Assembly (NCBI RefSeq): GCF_014489115.1
Contig: NZ_JACTAH010000001.1
Coordinates: 2,057,544-2,121,543 of the forward strand
Source of the DNA: Thauera sedimentorum
GTDB lineage: Bacteria; Pseudomonadota; Gammaproteobacteria; Burkholderiales; Rhodocyclaceae
Direction of reading: 5' to 3'
Length of the DNA stretch: 64,000 nucleotides
Below, piece after piece: positions 31,497 to 42,698 of the stretch (positions are counted from its first letter, which is position 1; the number at the start of each line of letters is the position of its first letter). Under the pieces are notes generated by a model. It saw nothing but the letters and a program-made list of their open reading frames with translations. It was not told where the DNA came from and searched no databases. The position numbers and the translations under genes were made by a program.

Positions 31497-34400
31497 TCAA
31501 TCGAGGCGAGCGAGCAGTTCCCGCGCAGCCGCCTGCTGGCTGTCGCTGCCTTCGCGCAGCACCTCGTCGAGGAGTTCCCGCGCACCTTCCTTGTCACCCA
31601 TTTCCTCGTAGGCACGGGCAAGCTCGAGCTTGGTATCGACCTCCTGCCCGCCCGCCGCTTCGCCTGCAGGCATCCTGGCCTCTTCAGCGGCGACGTCTGT
31701 ACGCTCACCGCCGACATCCGGCTGTGCTTCCTGCGGTGTCTCGAGTTCGAGATCGATGCTGGAAAGATCGAGCGCCGGCGGCTCGCCACCCGAGGCAGCA
31801 GTCGGGGAGTCGAGCTCAAAGTCGAAGTCGAGCAGATTGGTGTCGAAACTGGACTCCTCCAGATCCACCACGTCCCCGCCCTGTTCCGAAAACGCGTTCA
31901 CACCCTCGATCTGCGTCTCCGCGCCGTAGGTGTCCGAGCCGGCAATGACGGTCGCTGCCAGATCGACAGGCTCGGCCTCGTTGGGCGCACCCGCCTCCTG
32001 AGGCGCGTCAAGATCGATGAAGGCCGCGTCAGATGCAGGCGCATCGAGATCGATGAAGGCCTCGTCGGCCGCCTCCCCCTCGCTCTGAGCGGAGGATGCA
32101 ACAACCGTGGCCGTCAGATTCGAGGCGTCGGTCTGCGCCGCGCCCTCCTCGAGATCGGGCTCTGCGCTCCCGGCTTCGGGCGCTGCCGCAGCGGGCTCCT
32201 CGAAATCGAGATCGAAGTCCAGGACATTGCTGTCCACCTCGGGCACGGGCACTTCGAGCGCCTCGCTCTCTCCGCCGGTCTCGGTTCCGGTGAATGCCAG
32301 CTGGCCGCCGGGCATCGCCCAGGTGTCCTTCAGCTGGTTCTCACCCTCCTCACCGGCCTCGGGCACTTCCGGCTCGACGGGCGGCTCTTCCGCAGCGGGC
32401 TGTTCCGCCGGCTCGATGTCCGGAAGATCGAAATCCAGCGCGCCCAGCGACTGGGTCAGGTCCTGACCGGCATCATCGACGGCCGCAGCTTGCTCGGGTT
32501 GCTCGGGCTCCTCGCCCGCCACCAGACCGCCCGCCAATGCCGCAACTCCCACGGCACCGGCAGCAGCCGCGGTAGCCGGCGAGGGCTGGCCAGCCTTGTC
32601 GCCAACGCTCTCCTCGACGTCGCCGGCCTCACCGCCGCGGTCCGCCGCGTAAAGCGGATTCTCGGGATCGATCTCGCGACCGAGCGCCGCAGCCTTGGCC
32701 CACTCGGAGCCCTCGCCGCTGGTCCGTGCGTAGAGATCCGCAGCGATGGTCTCGAACTGCTTGAGGCTCTTGCGCGCCGCGTAGAGCTCCAGCAGCTTGA
32801 GATAGATCGCAAGCCGGCTGGGATCGGCCTTGAGCGCATCGACAAGGATCTCTTCGGCTTGGGCATCGCGCCCGTAGGCCATGTACACATCGGCCTCTGC
32901 CACCGGATCGACGCCTTCGTCAGTGTCGATCGAGGACAGCCCCGACTGGCTGAAATCGGTCTGCAGCACACTGCTGCTACTGGTGTCGACGCTCTGCCCA
33001 CCGGTCACGCCGAACACCGAATTCGGGCCCGTCGGCGCCTCCGACATCAACGCCGACGACAATCCGGCCCCTTCGCTCTGCTTGCGACGCTGGCGCAGCT
33101 TGAAACCGGCATAGCCGAGCAGCAAGGCAAGCACGCCGCCACCGGCCGCCAGGGTCATCGGATCACCGAGCAATTCGTCCAGGAAACTGGGCTGCGGTTG
33201 CGGCGCAGGCTGCGGTGCAGGCTTGCGGGCCGCAGGCGGCGCCGGTTTCGGTGCGGGCTCGGCCTTCGGCTCGACACTGGGTTCCGGCGCAGGGGCCGGA
33301 GTGGGAGCTGCCTGGGACACCTGCGCTTCCGCGGCCGGTGCCGGCGCCTGTGCCGGCTGCGAGGCCTCCGCCGCCGGCGTGGGCGTCTCGGCCGCCGGTG
33401 TATCCGCTGCGGCCGCAGGCGCCTCTGCCCCAGGCACGGCGGCCGGCGGGGTGCCGGTTCCAGCCTGTTGCTGCAGTTGGGCGAGTTGTTCGCTCTTCAG
33501 TTCGATGAGCTTCTGCAGATCGCGGATGCTGCGCTCCAGCTCGACCAGGCGCTGATTGGCTTCTTCGAGCGCACGATCGCGGGCGACCAGGTCTTCCTCG
33601 AGCGCCCTGAGCCGATCCGTCCTTGCCGCGTCGCCGGACTCCGCAGCCGCATCGTCCGCCGCACGTGAGACCTGCACCCGGTCAGTGCTCGCATCGGGCC
33701 TGGCAGTCTCTTCGACACGCGGCGTAATCCTGCCTTCGCTCGCCTGGTCGGCCGTGTCGGGTGCCGCGGGGGTCGCTGCCGCAGCGCCCGCCAAACGGCG
33801 TCGATAGGCTTCGAAATCGGCGGCCTGGGCAACCACTTCGCGCCTGGCTTCGGTACGGTCGATCGCCCTGACCTGCTCGGCCGAGGGCATGTTCAGGATC
33901 GCGCCTGCGCGCATGCGATTGATGTTGCCGTCATCGAAGGCAGCGGGGTTCTCGCGCGCCAGGGCAATCAGCATCTGATCCAGGGTGACATCCGCCGGCC
34001 GGCTTTCCTCGGCGATGCGTCGCAGGGTGTCACCCCGCTGCACCCGGTAGCTGCCGGATGCGGCCGCCGGACTCGCCGCCGCAGCAGGTGCGACGCGGCT
34101 GGAAGCCTGGGTCGGCGCCGAAGCGGGTTGAGCGGGCTGCACCGGCGCAAGGGCGACCGGATCGAGCAGGAAGGTGTATTCGCGCACCAGCCGCCCTGCA
34201 TCCCAGCTGAACTCCAGCAGGAGATCAAGGAAAGGCTCGTTCACCGGCCGATCACTGCTGATGCGCAGCACCGGCTTGGAGCCGGAATTATCTACCGAGA
34301 CGCGCAGCAGGCTCAGCGCCGAGGAATACGGGATGTTGGCCTGGCGAAAGGCATCGGGGGGTGCAATCCGCGCCGACAGTGACTGCAACTCCTGGGGCGT

Positions 34401-34541
34401 TGCAGACAGCGGCACTTCGGCCCGCAAGGGCTGGCCCAGACCGCTGAAAACATTGATCGGCCCGGCTCCGAGCGCGAATGCGCTGGACGGGATGGATGCA
34501 ATCGCGGTCGCGATCAGGGATGCCTTGAGCAAAGTTTTCAT
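31497..34541 (-). CDS. fimV: FimV family pilus assembly / polar hub protein
   Basis: FimV is an inner-membrane protein with a peptidoglycan-binding part that organises type IV pilus secretin assembly and cell poles in Pseudomonas. The 1014-residue product has a signal peptide ending AFA. The conserved N-terminal domain includes GLGQPLRAEVPL and FSWDAGRLVREYTFLLDP, and a LysM-like region (YRVQRGDTLRRIAEE) follows. After a coiled coil and a Pro/Ala linker comes one membrane helix (near residue 470). The acidic cytoplasmic part ends in the FimV C-terminal TPR motif (LELARAYEEMGDKEGARELL). The start MKTLLKASLIA begins the signal peptide; the longer ORF adds 33 unrelated residues. Confidence 0.95.
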   Translation of the reverse strand: MKTLLKASLIATAIASIPSSAFALGAGPINVFSGLGQPLRAEVPLSATPQELQSLSARIAPPDAFRQANIPYSSALSLLRVSVDNSGSKPVLRISSDRPVNEPFLDLLLEFSWDAGRLVREYTFLLDPVALAPVQPAQPASAPTQASSRVAPAAAASPAAASGSYRVQRGDTLRRIAEESRPADVTLDQMLIALARENPAAFDDGNINRMRAGAILNMPSAEQVRAIDRTEARREVVAQAADFEAYRRRLAGAAAATPAAPDTADQASEGRITPRVEETARPDASTDRVQVSRAADDAAAESGDAARTDRLRALEEDLVARDRALEEANQRLVELERSIRDLQKLIELKSEQLAQLQQQAGTGTPPAAVPGAEAPAAAADTPAAETPTPAAEASQPAQAPAPAAEAQVSQAAPTPAPAPEPSVEPKAEPAPKPAPPAARKPAPQPAPQPQPSFLDELLGDPMTLAAGGGVLALLLGYAGFKLRQRRKQSEGAGLSSALMSEAPTGPNSVFGVTGGQSVDTSSSSVLQTDFSQSGLSSIDTDEGVDPVAEADVYMAYGRDAQAEEILVDALKADPSRLAIYLKLLELYAARKSLKQFETIAADLYARTSGEGSEWAKAAALGREIDPENPLYAADRGGEAGDVEESVGDKAGQPSPATAAAAGAVGVAALAGGLVAGEEPEQPEQAAAVDDAGQDLTQSLGALDFDLPDIEPAEQPAAEEPPVEPEVPEAGEEGENQLKDTWAMPGGQLAFTGTETGGESEALEVPVPEVDSNVLDFDLDFEEPAAAAPEAGSAEPDLEEGAAQTDASNLTATVVASSAQSEGEAADEAFIDLDAPASDAAFIDLDAPQEAGAPNEAEPVDLAATVIAGSDTYGAETQIEGVNAFSEQGGDVVDLEESSFDTNLLDFDFELDSPTAASGGEPPALDLSSIDLELETPQEAQPDVGGERTDVAAEEARMPAGEAAGGQEVDTKLELARAYEEMGDKEGARELLDEVLREGSDSQQAAARELLARLD

Positions 34542-34699
34542 CGTTTTGTGCGCGTTCCCTTGCCGGTGCCAAGCTATAAAGAACATAGCATCATGGACTT
34601 GGGCTAGCAATCTAGCATTTTCTTTAACTTTGCGCAGCAATTGTTTCTTGCCAAAGATAAAGAGCCGTGCATGCCCGTCCGCACGCCACTACGCTGCCG

Positions 34700-34738
34700 G
34701 TCCGGTGCGGGCGGCCGCAGGAGCCGCCCGCACCGGAC
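34700..34738 (-). terminator. Very strong hairpin after asd
   Basis: A perfect 16-bp GC-rich stem (GTCCGGTGCGGGCGGC and its complement) with a seven-base loop lies seven bases after the asd stop codon. There is no T-run, so it may act as an mRNA 3' stabiliser or a non-canonical terminator. The remaining gap to fimV is AT-rich and probably holds the fimV promoter. Confidence 0.6.
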
Positions 34739-34745
34739 GCATGAA

Positions 34746-35879
34746 TCAGCGATCGAGCAGGATGCGCAGCATGCGGCGCAGCGGCTCGGCCGCGCCCCAC
34801 AGCAGCTGGTCGCCCACGGTAAAGGCGCCGAGATATTCCGGCCCCATCGCCATCTTGTGCAGGCGGCCGACCGGGATGGACAGGGTGCCGGTGACCGTGG
34901 CCGGCGACAGTTCGCGCTCGGTGGTCTCACGGTCGTTCGGCACCACCTTCACCCAGTCGTTGGCGGTGGCGATGATCTCGGTCACCTCATCCAACGGCAC
35001 GTCCTTCCTGAGCTTGATGGTGAGCGCCTGCGAGTGGCAGCGCATGGCACCGATACGCACGCACAGTCCATCAATGGGAATGCTTCCCGGGGTACGGAAG
35101 GCCGGCTTGCCGAGGATCTTGTTGCACTCGGCGCCTCCCTTCCACTCTTCCTTCGACTGGCCGTGCTCGACCGGCACGTCGATCCACGGGATCAGGCTGC
35201 CCGCCAGCGGGGTGTTGCGGAAGTTCTTCTTCGGGAAGGCATCGGAACGGATGGTGTCCGCCACCTTGCGGTCGATGTCGAGGATGGCCGAGGCCGGATC
35301 GGCCAGCAGGTCGGCCACCGAGGCGTGGATGGCGCCCATCTGCGCGATCAGCTCGCGCATGTTCTGCGCGCCGGCGCCGGAAGCGGCCTGGTAGGTCATC
35401 GCCGAGATCCACTCGACCAGGTCGTGCTTGAACAGGCCGCCCAGGCCCATCAGCATCAGCGACACGGTGCAGTTGCCGCCGATCCAGTTCTTGCCGCCCT
35501 TGGCGAGCGCGTCCTTGATGACGTGCATGTTGACCGGATCGAGGATGATCACCGCGTCGTCAGCCATGCGCAGCGCGGAGGCGGCGTCGATCCAGTGGCC
35601 GTCCCAGCCTGCGGCGCGCAGCTTCGGGTACACCTCCTTGGTGTAGTCGCCGCCCTGGCAGGTGATGACGATGTCGCAGGCCTTGAGCGCGTCGACGTTC
35701 ATCGCGTCCTGCAGCGGCTCGCTCGCTTCCTTGCCACCGAAAGCCGGGGCCTTGCCACCGGCGTTGGAGGTGGAGAAGTACACCGGCTCGATATGGGCAA
35801 AGTCGCCCTCTTCCACCATGCGCTGCATCAGCACGGAGCCGACCATGCCGCGCCAACCGACCAGACCAACCTTGTTCAT
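34746..35879 (-). CDS. asd: Aspartate-semialdehyde dehydrogenase
   Basis: Asd reduces aspartyl phosphate to aspartate semialdehyde, the branch point for lysine, threonine and methionine. The 377-residue protein starts [20 protein letters not shown] with the NADP-binding loop, and has the active-site cysteine in [14 protein letters not shown] and the [14 protein letters not shown] stretch typical of the Gram-negative type. It lies 26 bases after leuB, as in Pseudomonas and many Betaproteobacteria. Confidence 0.98.
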   Translation of the reverse strand: MNKVGLVGWRGMVGSVLMQRMVEEGDFAHIEPVYFSTSNAGGKAPAFGGKEASEPLQDAMNVDALKACDIVITCQGGDYTKEVYPKLRAAGWDGHWIDAASALRMADDAVIILDPVNMHVIKDALAKGGKNWIGGNCTVSLMLMGLGGLFKHDLVEWISAMTYQAASGAGAQNMRELIAQMGAIHASVADLLADPASAILDIDRKVADTIRSDAFPKKNFRNTPLAGSLIPWIDVPVEHGQSKEEWKGGAECNKILGKPAFRTPGSIPIDGLCVRIGAMRCHSQALTIKLRKDVPLDEVTEIIATANDWVKVVPNDRETTERELSPATVTGTLSIPVGRLHKMAMGPEYLGAFTVGDQLLWGAAEPLRRMLRILLDR

Positions 35880-35905
35880 CGCTCTTCCTCTTGATGCCTA
35901 GAACC

Positions 35906-36985
<1,080 letters not shown>

Positions 36986-37009
36986 CTATCTATGGTCGCC
37001 CGACCGCGG

Positions 37010-37648
37010 TCAGGCGAAGTAGTACGGGTGTTCGGCGCGACGCCTGTCTTCGAAGGCGCGGATCTTGTCGGCGTGGCGCAGGGTCAGGCCGATGTCGTCC
37101 CAGCCGTTGAGCAGGCATTCCTTGCGGAAGGGATCGACCTCGAAGGCGATCGCCTGGCCGTCCGGACGGGTGATGGTCTGCGCGGCCAGATCCACCTTCA
37201 GGCGGTAGCCCTCGGTGCCTTCGCACTGCTGGAACAGCTCATCCACCACTGCCGCCGGCAGCACGATGGGCAGCACTCCGTTCTTGAAGCAGTTGTTGAA
37301 GAAGATGTCGGCGAAGCTCGGCGCGATGATCACGCGGAAGCCGTAGTCTTCCAGCGCCCAGGGGGCGTGTTCGCGCGAGCTGCCGCAGCCGAAGTTGTCG
37401 CGTGCGAGCAGCACCTGGGCGCCCTGGTAGCGTGCCTGGTTGAGCACGAAGTCGGGGTTCTTCGGTCGGTTGGCGCAATCCTGGCCGGGTTGACCGACAT
37501 CCAGATAGCGCCATTCGTCGAACAGGTTGGGGCCGAAGCCGCTGCGCTTGATCGACTTGAGGAACTGCTTGGGGATAATCGCATCGGTATCCACATTGGC
37601 GCGGTCGAGCGGCGCCACGATGGCATCGAGCACGGTAAACGGTTTCAT
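37010..37648 (-). CDS. leuD: 3-isopropylmalate dehydratase small subunit
   Basis: LeuD pairs with LeuC to isomerise 2- to 3-isopropylmalate. The 212-residue protein shows [19 protein letters not shown] near the N-terminus and the swivel-domain motif [18 protein letters not shown]. Length and start [10 protein letters not shown] are typical. It follows leuC by 22 bases. Confidence 0.98.
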   Translation of the reverse strand: MKPFTVLDAIVAPLDRANVDTDAIIPKQFLKSIKRSGFGPNLFDEWRYLDVGQPGQDCANRPKNPDFVLNQARYQGAQVLLARDNFGCGSSREHAPWALEDYGFRVIIAPSFADIFFNNCFKNGVLPIVLPAAVVDELFQQCEGTEGYRLKVDLAAQTITRPDGQAIAFEVDPFRKECLLNGWDDIGLTLRHADKIRAFEDRRRAEHPYYFA

Positions 37649-37670
37649 GTTCTGCCTTTCCTCTCGGTTC

Positions 37671-39077
37671 TTACAGCGCGCGCACGTCGGCGAAATGACC
37701 GGTCACCGCGGCGGCGGCGGCCATCGCCGGGCTCACCAGGTGGGTGCGCCCGCCGGCGCCCTGGCGGCCTTCGAAGTTGCGGTTCGAGGTGGACGCGCAG
37801 CGCTCGCCCGGCTCCAGGCGGTCCGCGTTCATCGCCAGGCACATCGAACAGCCAGGTTCGCGCCACTCGAAGCCTGCCTCGATGAAGACCTTGTCCAAGC
37901 CCTCGGCCTCCGCCTGGCGCTTGACCAGGCCGGAACCCGGCACCACCAGCACGCGACGCACGTTGGCGGCCTTGCTGCGCCCCTTGGCCACCGCGGCCGC
38001 CTCGCGCAGGTCCTCGATGCGCGAATTGGTGCACGAACCGATGAAGACCTGGTCGACCTTGATCTCGCTCATCGGCGTGTTGGCTTCCAGGCCCATGTAC
38101 TTGAGCGCACGCTCCATGCCTTCGCGCTTGACCGGATCGGCGACCTGCGCGGGGTCCGGCACGCGCCCGTCGATGGTGGTGACCATCTCGGGCGAGGTGC
38201 CCCAGGTGACCTGCGGCGCGATCTCGGCCGCGTCCAGCACCACCAGCTTGTCGAACTGCGCGCCTTCGTCGGACGTCAGCCTGCGCCAGTAGGCCACCGC
38301 GGCCTCCCATTGCACGCCCTTGGGCGCGAAGGGCTTGTCGCGCAGGTAGTCGATGGTGATGTCGTCCACCGCCACCATGCCCGCGCGCGCGCCGGCCTCG
38401 ATGGCCATATTGCACACCGTCATGCGGCCTTCCATGGACAGCGAGCGGATCGCGCTGCCACCGAACTCGATGGCGTAGCCGGTGCCGCCGGCAGTGCCGA
38501 TCTGGCCGATGATGGCCAGCACCACGTCCTTGGCGGTGACACCACGACCCAATTCGCCGTCGACCCGCACCAGCATGGTCTTGGACTTCTTCTGCAGCAG
38601 GCACTGGGTGGCCATCACGTGCTCGACCTCGGAGGTACCGATACCGTGCGCCAGACAGGCGAAGGCGCCATGCGTGGAGGTGTGCGAATCGCCGCACACC
38701 ACGGTCATGCCCGGCAGGGTGGCGCCGTTCTCCGGTCCGATCACGTGCACGATGCCCTGGCGCTCGTCCTTGAAGGGGAAATAGGCCAGCGAGCCGACTT
38801 CGCGGATGTTGGCGTCCAGGGTCTCGACCTGCTGGCGCGAGACCGGGTCCTTGATGCCCTCTTCCCAGTGGTCGGTGGGGGTGTTGTGGTCGGCGGTGGC
38901 GACGATCGAGGAGATCCGCCACGGCTTGCGCCCGGCCAGCTTGAGACCTTCGAAGGCCTGCGGGCTGGTGACTTCATGCACGAGGTGACGATCGATGTAG
39001 ATCAGCGCCGTGCCGTCGGCCTCCTGGTGAACGACGTGACTCGACCAGAGCTTTTCGTACAGCGTTTGGGGTGTCAT
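37671..39077 (-). CDS. leuC: 3-isopropylmalate dehydratase large subunit
   Basis: LeuC carries the 4Fe-4S cluster of isopropylmalate isomerase. The 468-residue protein starts [16 protein letters not shown]. It contains [20 protein letters not shown], the cluster cysteine in [14 protein letters not shown], and the other two in [11 protein letters not shown]. It is the first gene of leuC-leuD-leuB-asd. The upstream 79 bases hold an AT-rich stretch that could be the promoter, but no leader peptide or attenuator is visible. Confidence 0.98.
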   Translation of the reverse strand: MTPQTLYEKLWSSHVVHQEADGTALIYIDRHLVHEVTSPQAFEGLKLAGRKPWRISSIVATADHNTPTDHWEEGIKDPVSRQQVETLDANIREVGSLAYFPFKDERQGIVHVIGPENGATLPGMTVVCGDSHTSTHGAFACLAHGIGTSEVEHVMATQCLLQKKSKTMLVRVDGELGRGVTAKDVVLAIIGQIGTAGGTGYAIEFGGSAIRSLSMEGRMTVCNMAIEAGARAGMVAVDDITIDYLRDKPFAPKGVQWEAAVAYWRRLTSDEGAQFDKLVVLDAAEIAPQVTWGTSPEMVTTIDGRVPDPAQVADPVKREGMERALKYMGLEANTPMSEIKVDQVFIGSCTNSRIEDLREAAAVAKGRSKAANVRRVLVVPGSGLVKRQAEAEGLDKVFIEAGFEWREPGCSMCLAMNADRLEPGERCASTSNRNFEGRQGAGGRTHLVSPAMAAAAAVTGHFADVRAL

Positions 39078-39156
39078 CCGTTGTATTCCGCGCAAAAAGA
39101 AAAGGTTTCGATTATTTCACAGGGGCGTTTGGCTGAATAGCCGGCCCGCCGCGGCC

Positions 39157-39978
39157 CTACTGGCGCCCGCCGGCCTGCCGGTACAGGGGCATGACGCGCT
39201 GGGCGTAGTCGTTCAGATCGCGCTGGCGGCTGGCATGCGAGGGGTGGGTGGACAGCCATTCCGGCGGCGCACCGGCCGAGCGCGAGGCCATCTTGTCCCA
39301 CAGCGTCACCGCCGCGCGCGGATCGAAGCCGGCCCGCGCGGCGAGCTCGATACCGATGCGATCGGCCTCGGTCTCGTGCAGGCGGGAGTTGGGCAGTTCG
39401 AAGGTGACCTTGGCGACCTGCCCCATCAGGCTCTGTCCGGATTCGCCGACGCCCAGCAGCGCGCCGGCCACCGACACGCCGATGCCGGTGGCCACCGACT
39501 TGGAGATGCGCTCGCGCGCGTGCTCGCGCAGCGCGTGGGCGATCTCGTGCCCCATCACGGCGGCGATCTCGTCGTCGGTGAGCTTGAGCTGGTCGACCAG
39601 GCCGGTGTAGATGGCGATCTTGCCCCCGGCCATGCACCAGGCGTTGAGCTCCTTGGAGCTCAGCACATTGACCTCCCACTGCCAGGCCGGGGCATCCTTG
39701 CGGAACACCCCGGTCTGGCCGATCAGCCGGTTGGCGATGCGGCGAACGCGCTGCACCGTGGCCGCATCGCGGTTAAGCGCGTTCTGCTTGCGCGCCTCGG
39801 CCAGGACCTGCTGGTATTGCTGCGCGGAGGCCTGTTCGACCTCCTGCGCGGAGACCATCATCATCTGTCCGCGGTCCACGCCGACCGTTCCGCCGCCGGT
39901 GGTCTGCACCGTCTGGCAGGCCACCGCCATGGTCGCAGCCAGCAGGGCCGGCAGGGCATTGCGCAACAAGGCTCGCAT
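39157..39978 (-). CDS. M48 family metalloprotease, predicted lipoprotein
   Basis: The 273-residue protein begins with a signal peptide ending in MAVAC, which fits a lipobox. It has the zinc protease motif MGHEIAHALREHARERI and the third metal ligand in ETEADRIGIELAARAGFDPRA. WLSTHPSHASRQRDL is the usual M48 C-terminal signature. It resembles the LoiP/YcaL group of outer-membrane quality-control proteases. The start MRALLRNALP has an AGGAGAG ribosome site; the ORF has an ATG five codons earlier. It lies 12 bases after the MFS transporter gene on the same strand. Confidence 0.92.
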   Translation of the reverse strand: MRALLRNALPALLAATMAVACQTVQTTGGGTVGVDRGQMMMVSAQEVEQASAQQYQQVLAEARKQNALNRDAATVQRVRRIANRLIGQTGVFRKDAPAWQWEVNVLSSKELNAWCMAGGKIAIYTGLVDQLKLTDDEIAAVMGHEIAHALREHARERISKSVATGIGVSVAGALLGVGESGQSLMGQVAKVTFELPNSRLHETEADRIGIELAARAGFDPRAAVTLWDKMASRSAGAPPEWLSTHPSHASRQRDLNDYAQRVMPLYRQAGGRQ

Positions 39979-39989
39979 GAGCACTCTCC

Positions 39990-41147
39990 TCAATCGTGTA
40001 CGGGCGTCGGCGGCGACTCACGCCGCCAGCCCTTCATCAGCCAGAACAGCCCGGCCAGCGCGAACGCCGACCCCAGGCTGTAGGTCCATGCCGGCCCGAT
40101 CGTGTCCCAGGTCAGGCCGCTCGCCAAGCCGCCGGCCATGCCGCCGGCGCCGAAGGACAGGCTGCCGTAGAGCGCCTGTCCTCTCGATTGGAGTTTGCCG
40201 GGGAACCACTGGTTCACCGCGGCGATCGCCGCCGCGTGGTAGGCCCCGAAGGTCGCCCCATGCAGCAACTGGGCGAACAGCAGCACCGCAAGGCTGCCCA
40301 CCCCCCAGCCGATCAGCAGGAAGCGTAGCACCGCCGCAACGAAGGAGAACAGCAGGATGGCGCGCAGCGAGTAGCGCTTCATCAGGCGCGGCATGAACAG
40401 GAAGACCACGATTTCGGCCAGCACGCCGAGGGTCCACATCCAGCCCACCAATGCCTTGCCGTAGCCGTTGTCGACCAGGTAGATCGAATAGAACACATAG
40501 AGCGCGCCATGCGCCGCCGACATGAAGAAGCAGGCCCCGAGCAGGGCGCGCACCTCCGGCCGTCCCAGGGTCTCGCGCAGGCTGACCTGCGTCCGCCCCG
40601 CCGGCGGGCGCACCGCATCCGGCACCAGGAAGGCGCACACCACGATGCCGGCCAGAACCGAGGCGGTCATCCACAGCATGGAATCGATCGGCAGGTAGTC
40701 CAGCGCATGGCCGATGCCCAGCACCGCGACGATGAAACCGACCGAGCCCCACACGCGAATGTTGCCGTAGCGATGCCCCTGGGCACCGAGGTGGGTGAAG
40801 GTCACGCTCTCGATCAGCGGTAGCGCGGCGCTCCAGAAGAAGGCCATCAGCGCCATGCCGACGAAGATGCCGGCAAACTCGGTGGTCAGGAAGAACAGCG
40901 CGAAGCCGGCCAGGCTTGCCACCGCCGAGACGCGCACGATCAACACCGGCACGCCGAGGCGCTCGGCCAGCCAGCCCCACAGGTTGGGTGCGAGGATGCG
41001 CATCACCTGCATCAGCGACATCAGGATGGCAATGTCGGTGGCGGTAAAGCGCAGCGACTGCAGGTAAAGGGTGAAGTACGGCGAGAACGCGCCGACGAAG
41101 CCGAAATAGAAGAAGTAATAGGCCGACAGGCGCCAGTACGGCAGCAT
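39990..41147 (-). CDS. MFS transporter, HcaT-like (phenylpropionate permease type)
   Basis: The 385-residue protein has about twelve membrane helices. The N-terminus MLPYWRLSAYYFFYFGFVGA, together with FSPYFTLYLQ and MQVMRILAPNLWGWLAER, matches the nucleoside/3-phenylpropionate MFS subfamily (HcaT). The substrate cannot be assigned; no aromatic catabolism genes are nearby. It sits between aroC and the M48 protease gene, all on the minus strand with short gaps. Confidence 0.9.
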   Translation of the reverse strand: MLPYWRLSAYYFFYFGFVGAFSPYFTLYLQSLRFTATDIAILMSLMQVMRILAPNLWGWLAERLGVPVLIVRVSAVASLAGFALFFLTTEFAGIFVGMALMAFFWSAALPLIESVTFTHLGAQGHRYGNIRVWGSVGFIVAVLGIGHALDYLPIDSMLWMTASVLAGIVVCAFLVPDAVRPPAGRTQVSLRETLGRPEVRALLGACFFMSAAHGALYVFYSIYLVDNGYGKALVGWMWTLGVLAEIVVFLFMPRLMKRYSLRAILLFSFVAAVLRFLLIGWGVGSLAVLLFAQLLHGATFGAYHAAAIAAVNQWFPGKLQSRGQALYGSLSFGAGGMAGGLASGLTWDTIGPAWTYSLGSAFALAGLFWLMKGWRRESPPTPVHD

Positions 41148-41168
41148 CCGGCGAACGCCCGCGCCGCG

Positions 41169-42299
41169 TCAGGCGCGCGGGCTGGGAACCGCCTGCACGC
41201 CGTCCGGCGCCAGCCCGGCAATCTTTGGCGTGGCGGTGCTCACGTCGCCGCATTGCGCGCGGTGGCGCAGCGCGTGGTCGATCAGCACCAGCGCCAGCAT
41301 GGCCTCGGCGATCGGCGTGGCGCGGATGCCGACGCAGGGGTCGTGGCGGCCGTGGGTGGCAACGACCGCAGGATCGCCCTGCTTGTCGATCGAGCGACGC
41401 TCGATGCGGATGCTGGAGGTCGGCTTGATCGCCATGCTGACCAGGATGTCCTGCCCGGTGGAAATACCGCCCAGCACGCCACCGGCGTTGTTGGACAGAA
41501 AGCCTTCCGGGGTCAGTTCGTCGCCGTGCTCGGAGCCGCGCTGCGCGACACTGGCGAAGCCGGCGCCGATCTCAACGCCCTTGACCGCGTTGATGCCCAT
41601 CATCGCGTGTGCGATGTCGGCGTCCAGGCGGTCGTACACCGGCTCGCCCCAACCCACCGGCACGCCGGTGGCGATCACGTTGATGCGCGCACCGATCGAG
41701 TCGCCCGACTTGCGCAAGTCGTCCATGTAGCTTTCCAGTTGCGGGACGATCGCCGCATTGGGGGCGAAGAACGGGTTGTCCATCTCCTCCCAGGCCACGA
41801 AGGGAATCTCGATCGGCCCGAGCTGCGCCATCCAGCCGCGGATCACGATGCCGTAGCGCTCCTGCAGCCACTTGCGCGCGATGGCTCCAGCCGCCACCCG
41901 CACCGCGGTCTCGCGCGCCGACGAGCGCCCGCCGCCGCGGTAATCGCGGATGCCGTACTTCTGCCAGTAAGGGTAGTCCGCGTGCCCCGGGCGGAAGGTC
42001 TCGGAGATGTTGCCGTAGTCCTTGGAGCGCTGGTCCTGGTTGCGGATCAGCAGCGCGATCGGGGTGCCGGTGGTCACACCCTCGAACACCCCGGAGAGGA
42101 TCTCCACCTCGTCCGGTTCGCGGCGCTGGGTGACATGGCGGGAAGTGCCCGGCTTGCGCCGGTCGAGCTCGGCCTGGATGTCCGCAGCGCTCAGCGCGAG
42201 TCCCGGGGGGCAGCCGTCTACCACGCAGCCGATCGCGGGACCATGGGATTCGCCAAAGGAGGCGACCGTAAACAGCGTACCGAGGGTGTTGCCGGACAT
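41169..42299 (-). CDS. aroC: Chorismate synthase
   Basis: AroC makes chorismate from EPSP with reduced FMN, the end of the shikimate pathway. The 376-residue protein shows the signatures [39 protein letters not shown] and [17 protein letters not shown]. The C-terminus has [18 protein letters not shown] and is about 15 residues longer than in E. coli. No link to the neighbouring MFS gene is known. Confidence 0.98.
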   Translation of the reverse strand: MSGNTLGTLFTVASFGESHGPAIGCVVDGCPPGLALSAADIQAELDRRKPGTSRHVTQRREPDEVEILSGVFEGVTTGTPIALLIRNQDQRSKDYGNISETFRPGHADYPYWQKYGIRDYRGGGRSSARETAVRVAAGAIARKWLQERYGIVIRGWMAQLGPIEIPFVAWEEMDNPFFAPNAAIVPQLESYMDDLRKSGDSIGARINVIATGVPVGWGEPVYDRLDADIAHAMMGINAVKGVEIGAGFASVAQRGSEHGDELTPEGFLSNNAGGVLGGISTGQDILVSMAIKPTSSIRIERRSIDKQGDPAVVATHGRHDPCVGIRATPIAEAMLALVLIDHALRHRAQCGDVSTATPKIAGLAPDGVQAVPSPRA

Positions 42300-42381
42300 C
42301 GCGGACTCGTGCTCAAGAATGCGGGCGGAAGGCCGGGGAGTTTAGCACAGCGCCCTCCCCCGCCCTGCCGCGCCGCCGCGC

Positions 42382-42696
42382 TCAGTGGAAGAAGTCCTCC
42401 AGGCGTTCGAAGACCTCGTGCTCCGCACCATGACGGCGCACCGAGAGCACGTCCTGCAGCTTCTCCAGCTGGCGGATCATCTGCTCCAGTCGCTGGTCCT
42501 CGAACACCAGCAGCCAGATGCGGCTGCGCTTGCCGTCGGACACCGGCATGCACAGGATGCCTTCGACGTTGAACGCGCGGCGGGCGAAGAGATTGCAGAT
42601 GTGGCTCATCACCCCCGGGTGGTTGTTGACGTCGATTTCCAGGATCACCTTGGCGAAGCCGGATTGCTGCAGCGGTTCTGCGACCTGTTCGATCAT
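42382..42696 (-). CDS. ilvN: Acetolactate synthase small subunit, IlvN type
   Basis: This regulatory subunit gives valine feedback control to the large subunit. With 104 residues it is a single ACT domain (about 15-85: ILEIDVNNHPGVMSHICNLF, then RRAFNVEGILCMPVSD), like E. coli IlvN and shorter than the IlvH type of about 160. It begins three bases after the ilvB stop. No other gene follows in the unit before aroC, 82 bases downstream. Confidence 0.94.
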   Translation of the reverse strand: MIEQVAEPLQQSGFAKVILEIDVNNHPGVMSHICNLFARRAFNVEGILCMPVSDGKRSRIWLLVFEDQRLEQMIRQLEKLQDVLSVRRHGAEHEVFERLEDFFH

Positions 42697-42698
42697 GG

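Noticed and set aside
31467..33668. A 733-codon ORF antisense to fimV
   Set aside because: It is a shadow of the fimV frame in GC-rich DNA; its composition (repeats of His/Leu/Gly/Arg) has no protein-family features.
31630..34110. Low-complexity acidic and Pro/Ala repeats in fimV as a possible satellite repeat
   Set aside because: The stretches are coding and typical of the variable middle part of FimV proteins.
39078..39156. Possible leucine leader peptide upstream of leuC
   Set aside because: The 79-base gap holds no Leu-rich ORF and no hairpin with T-run.
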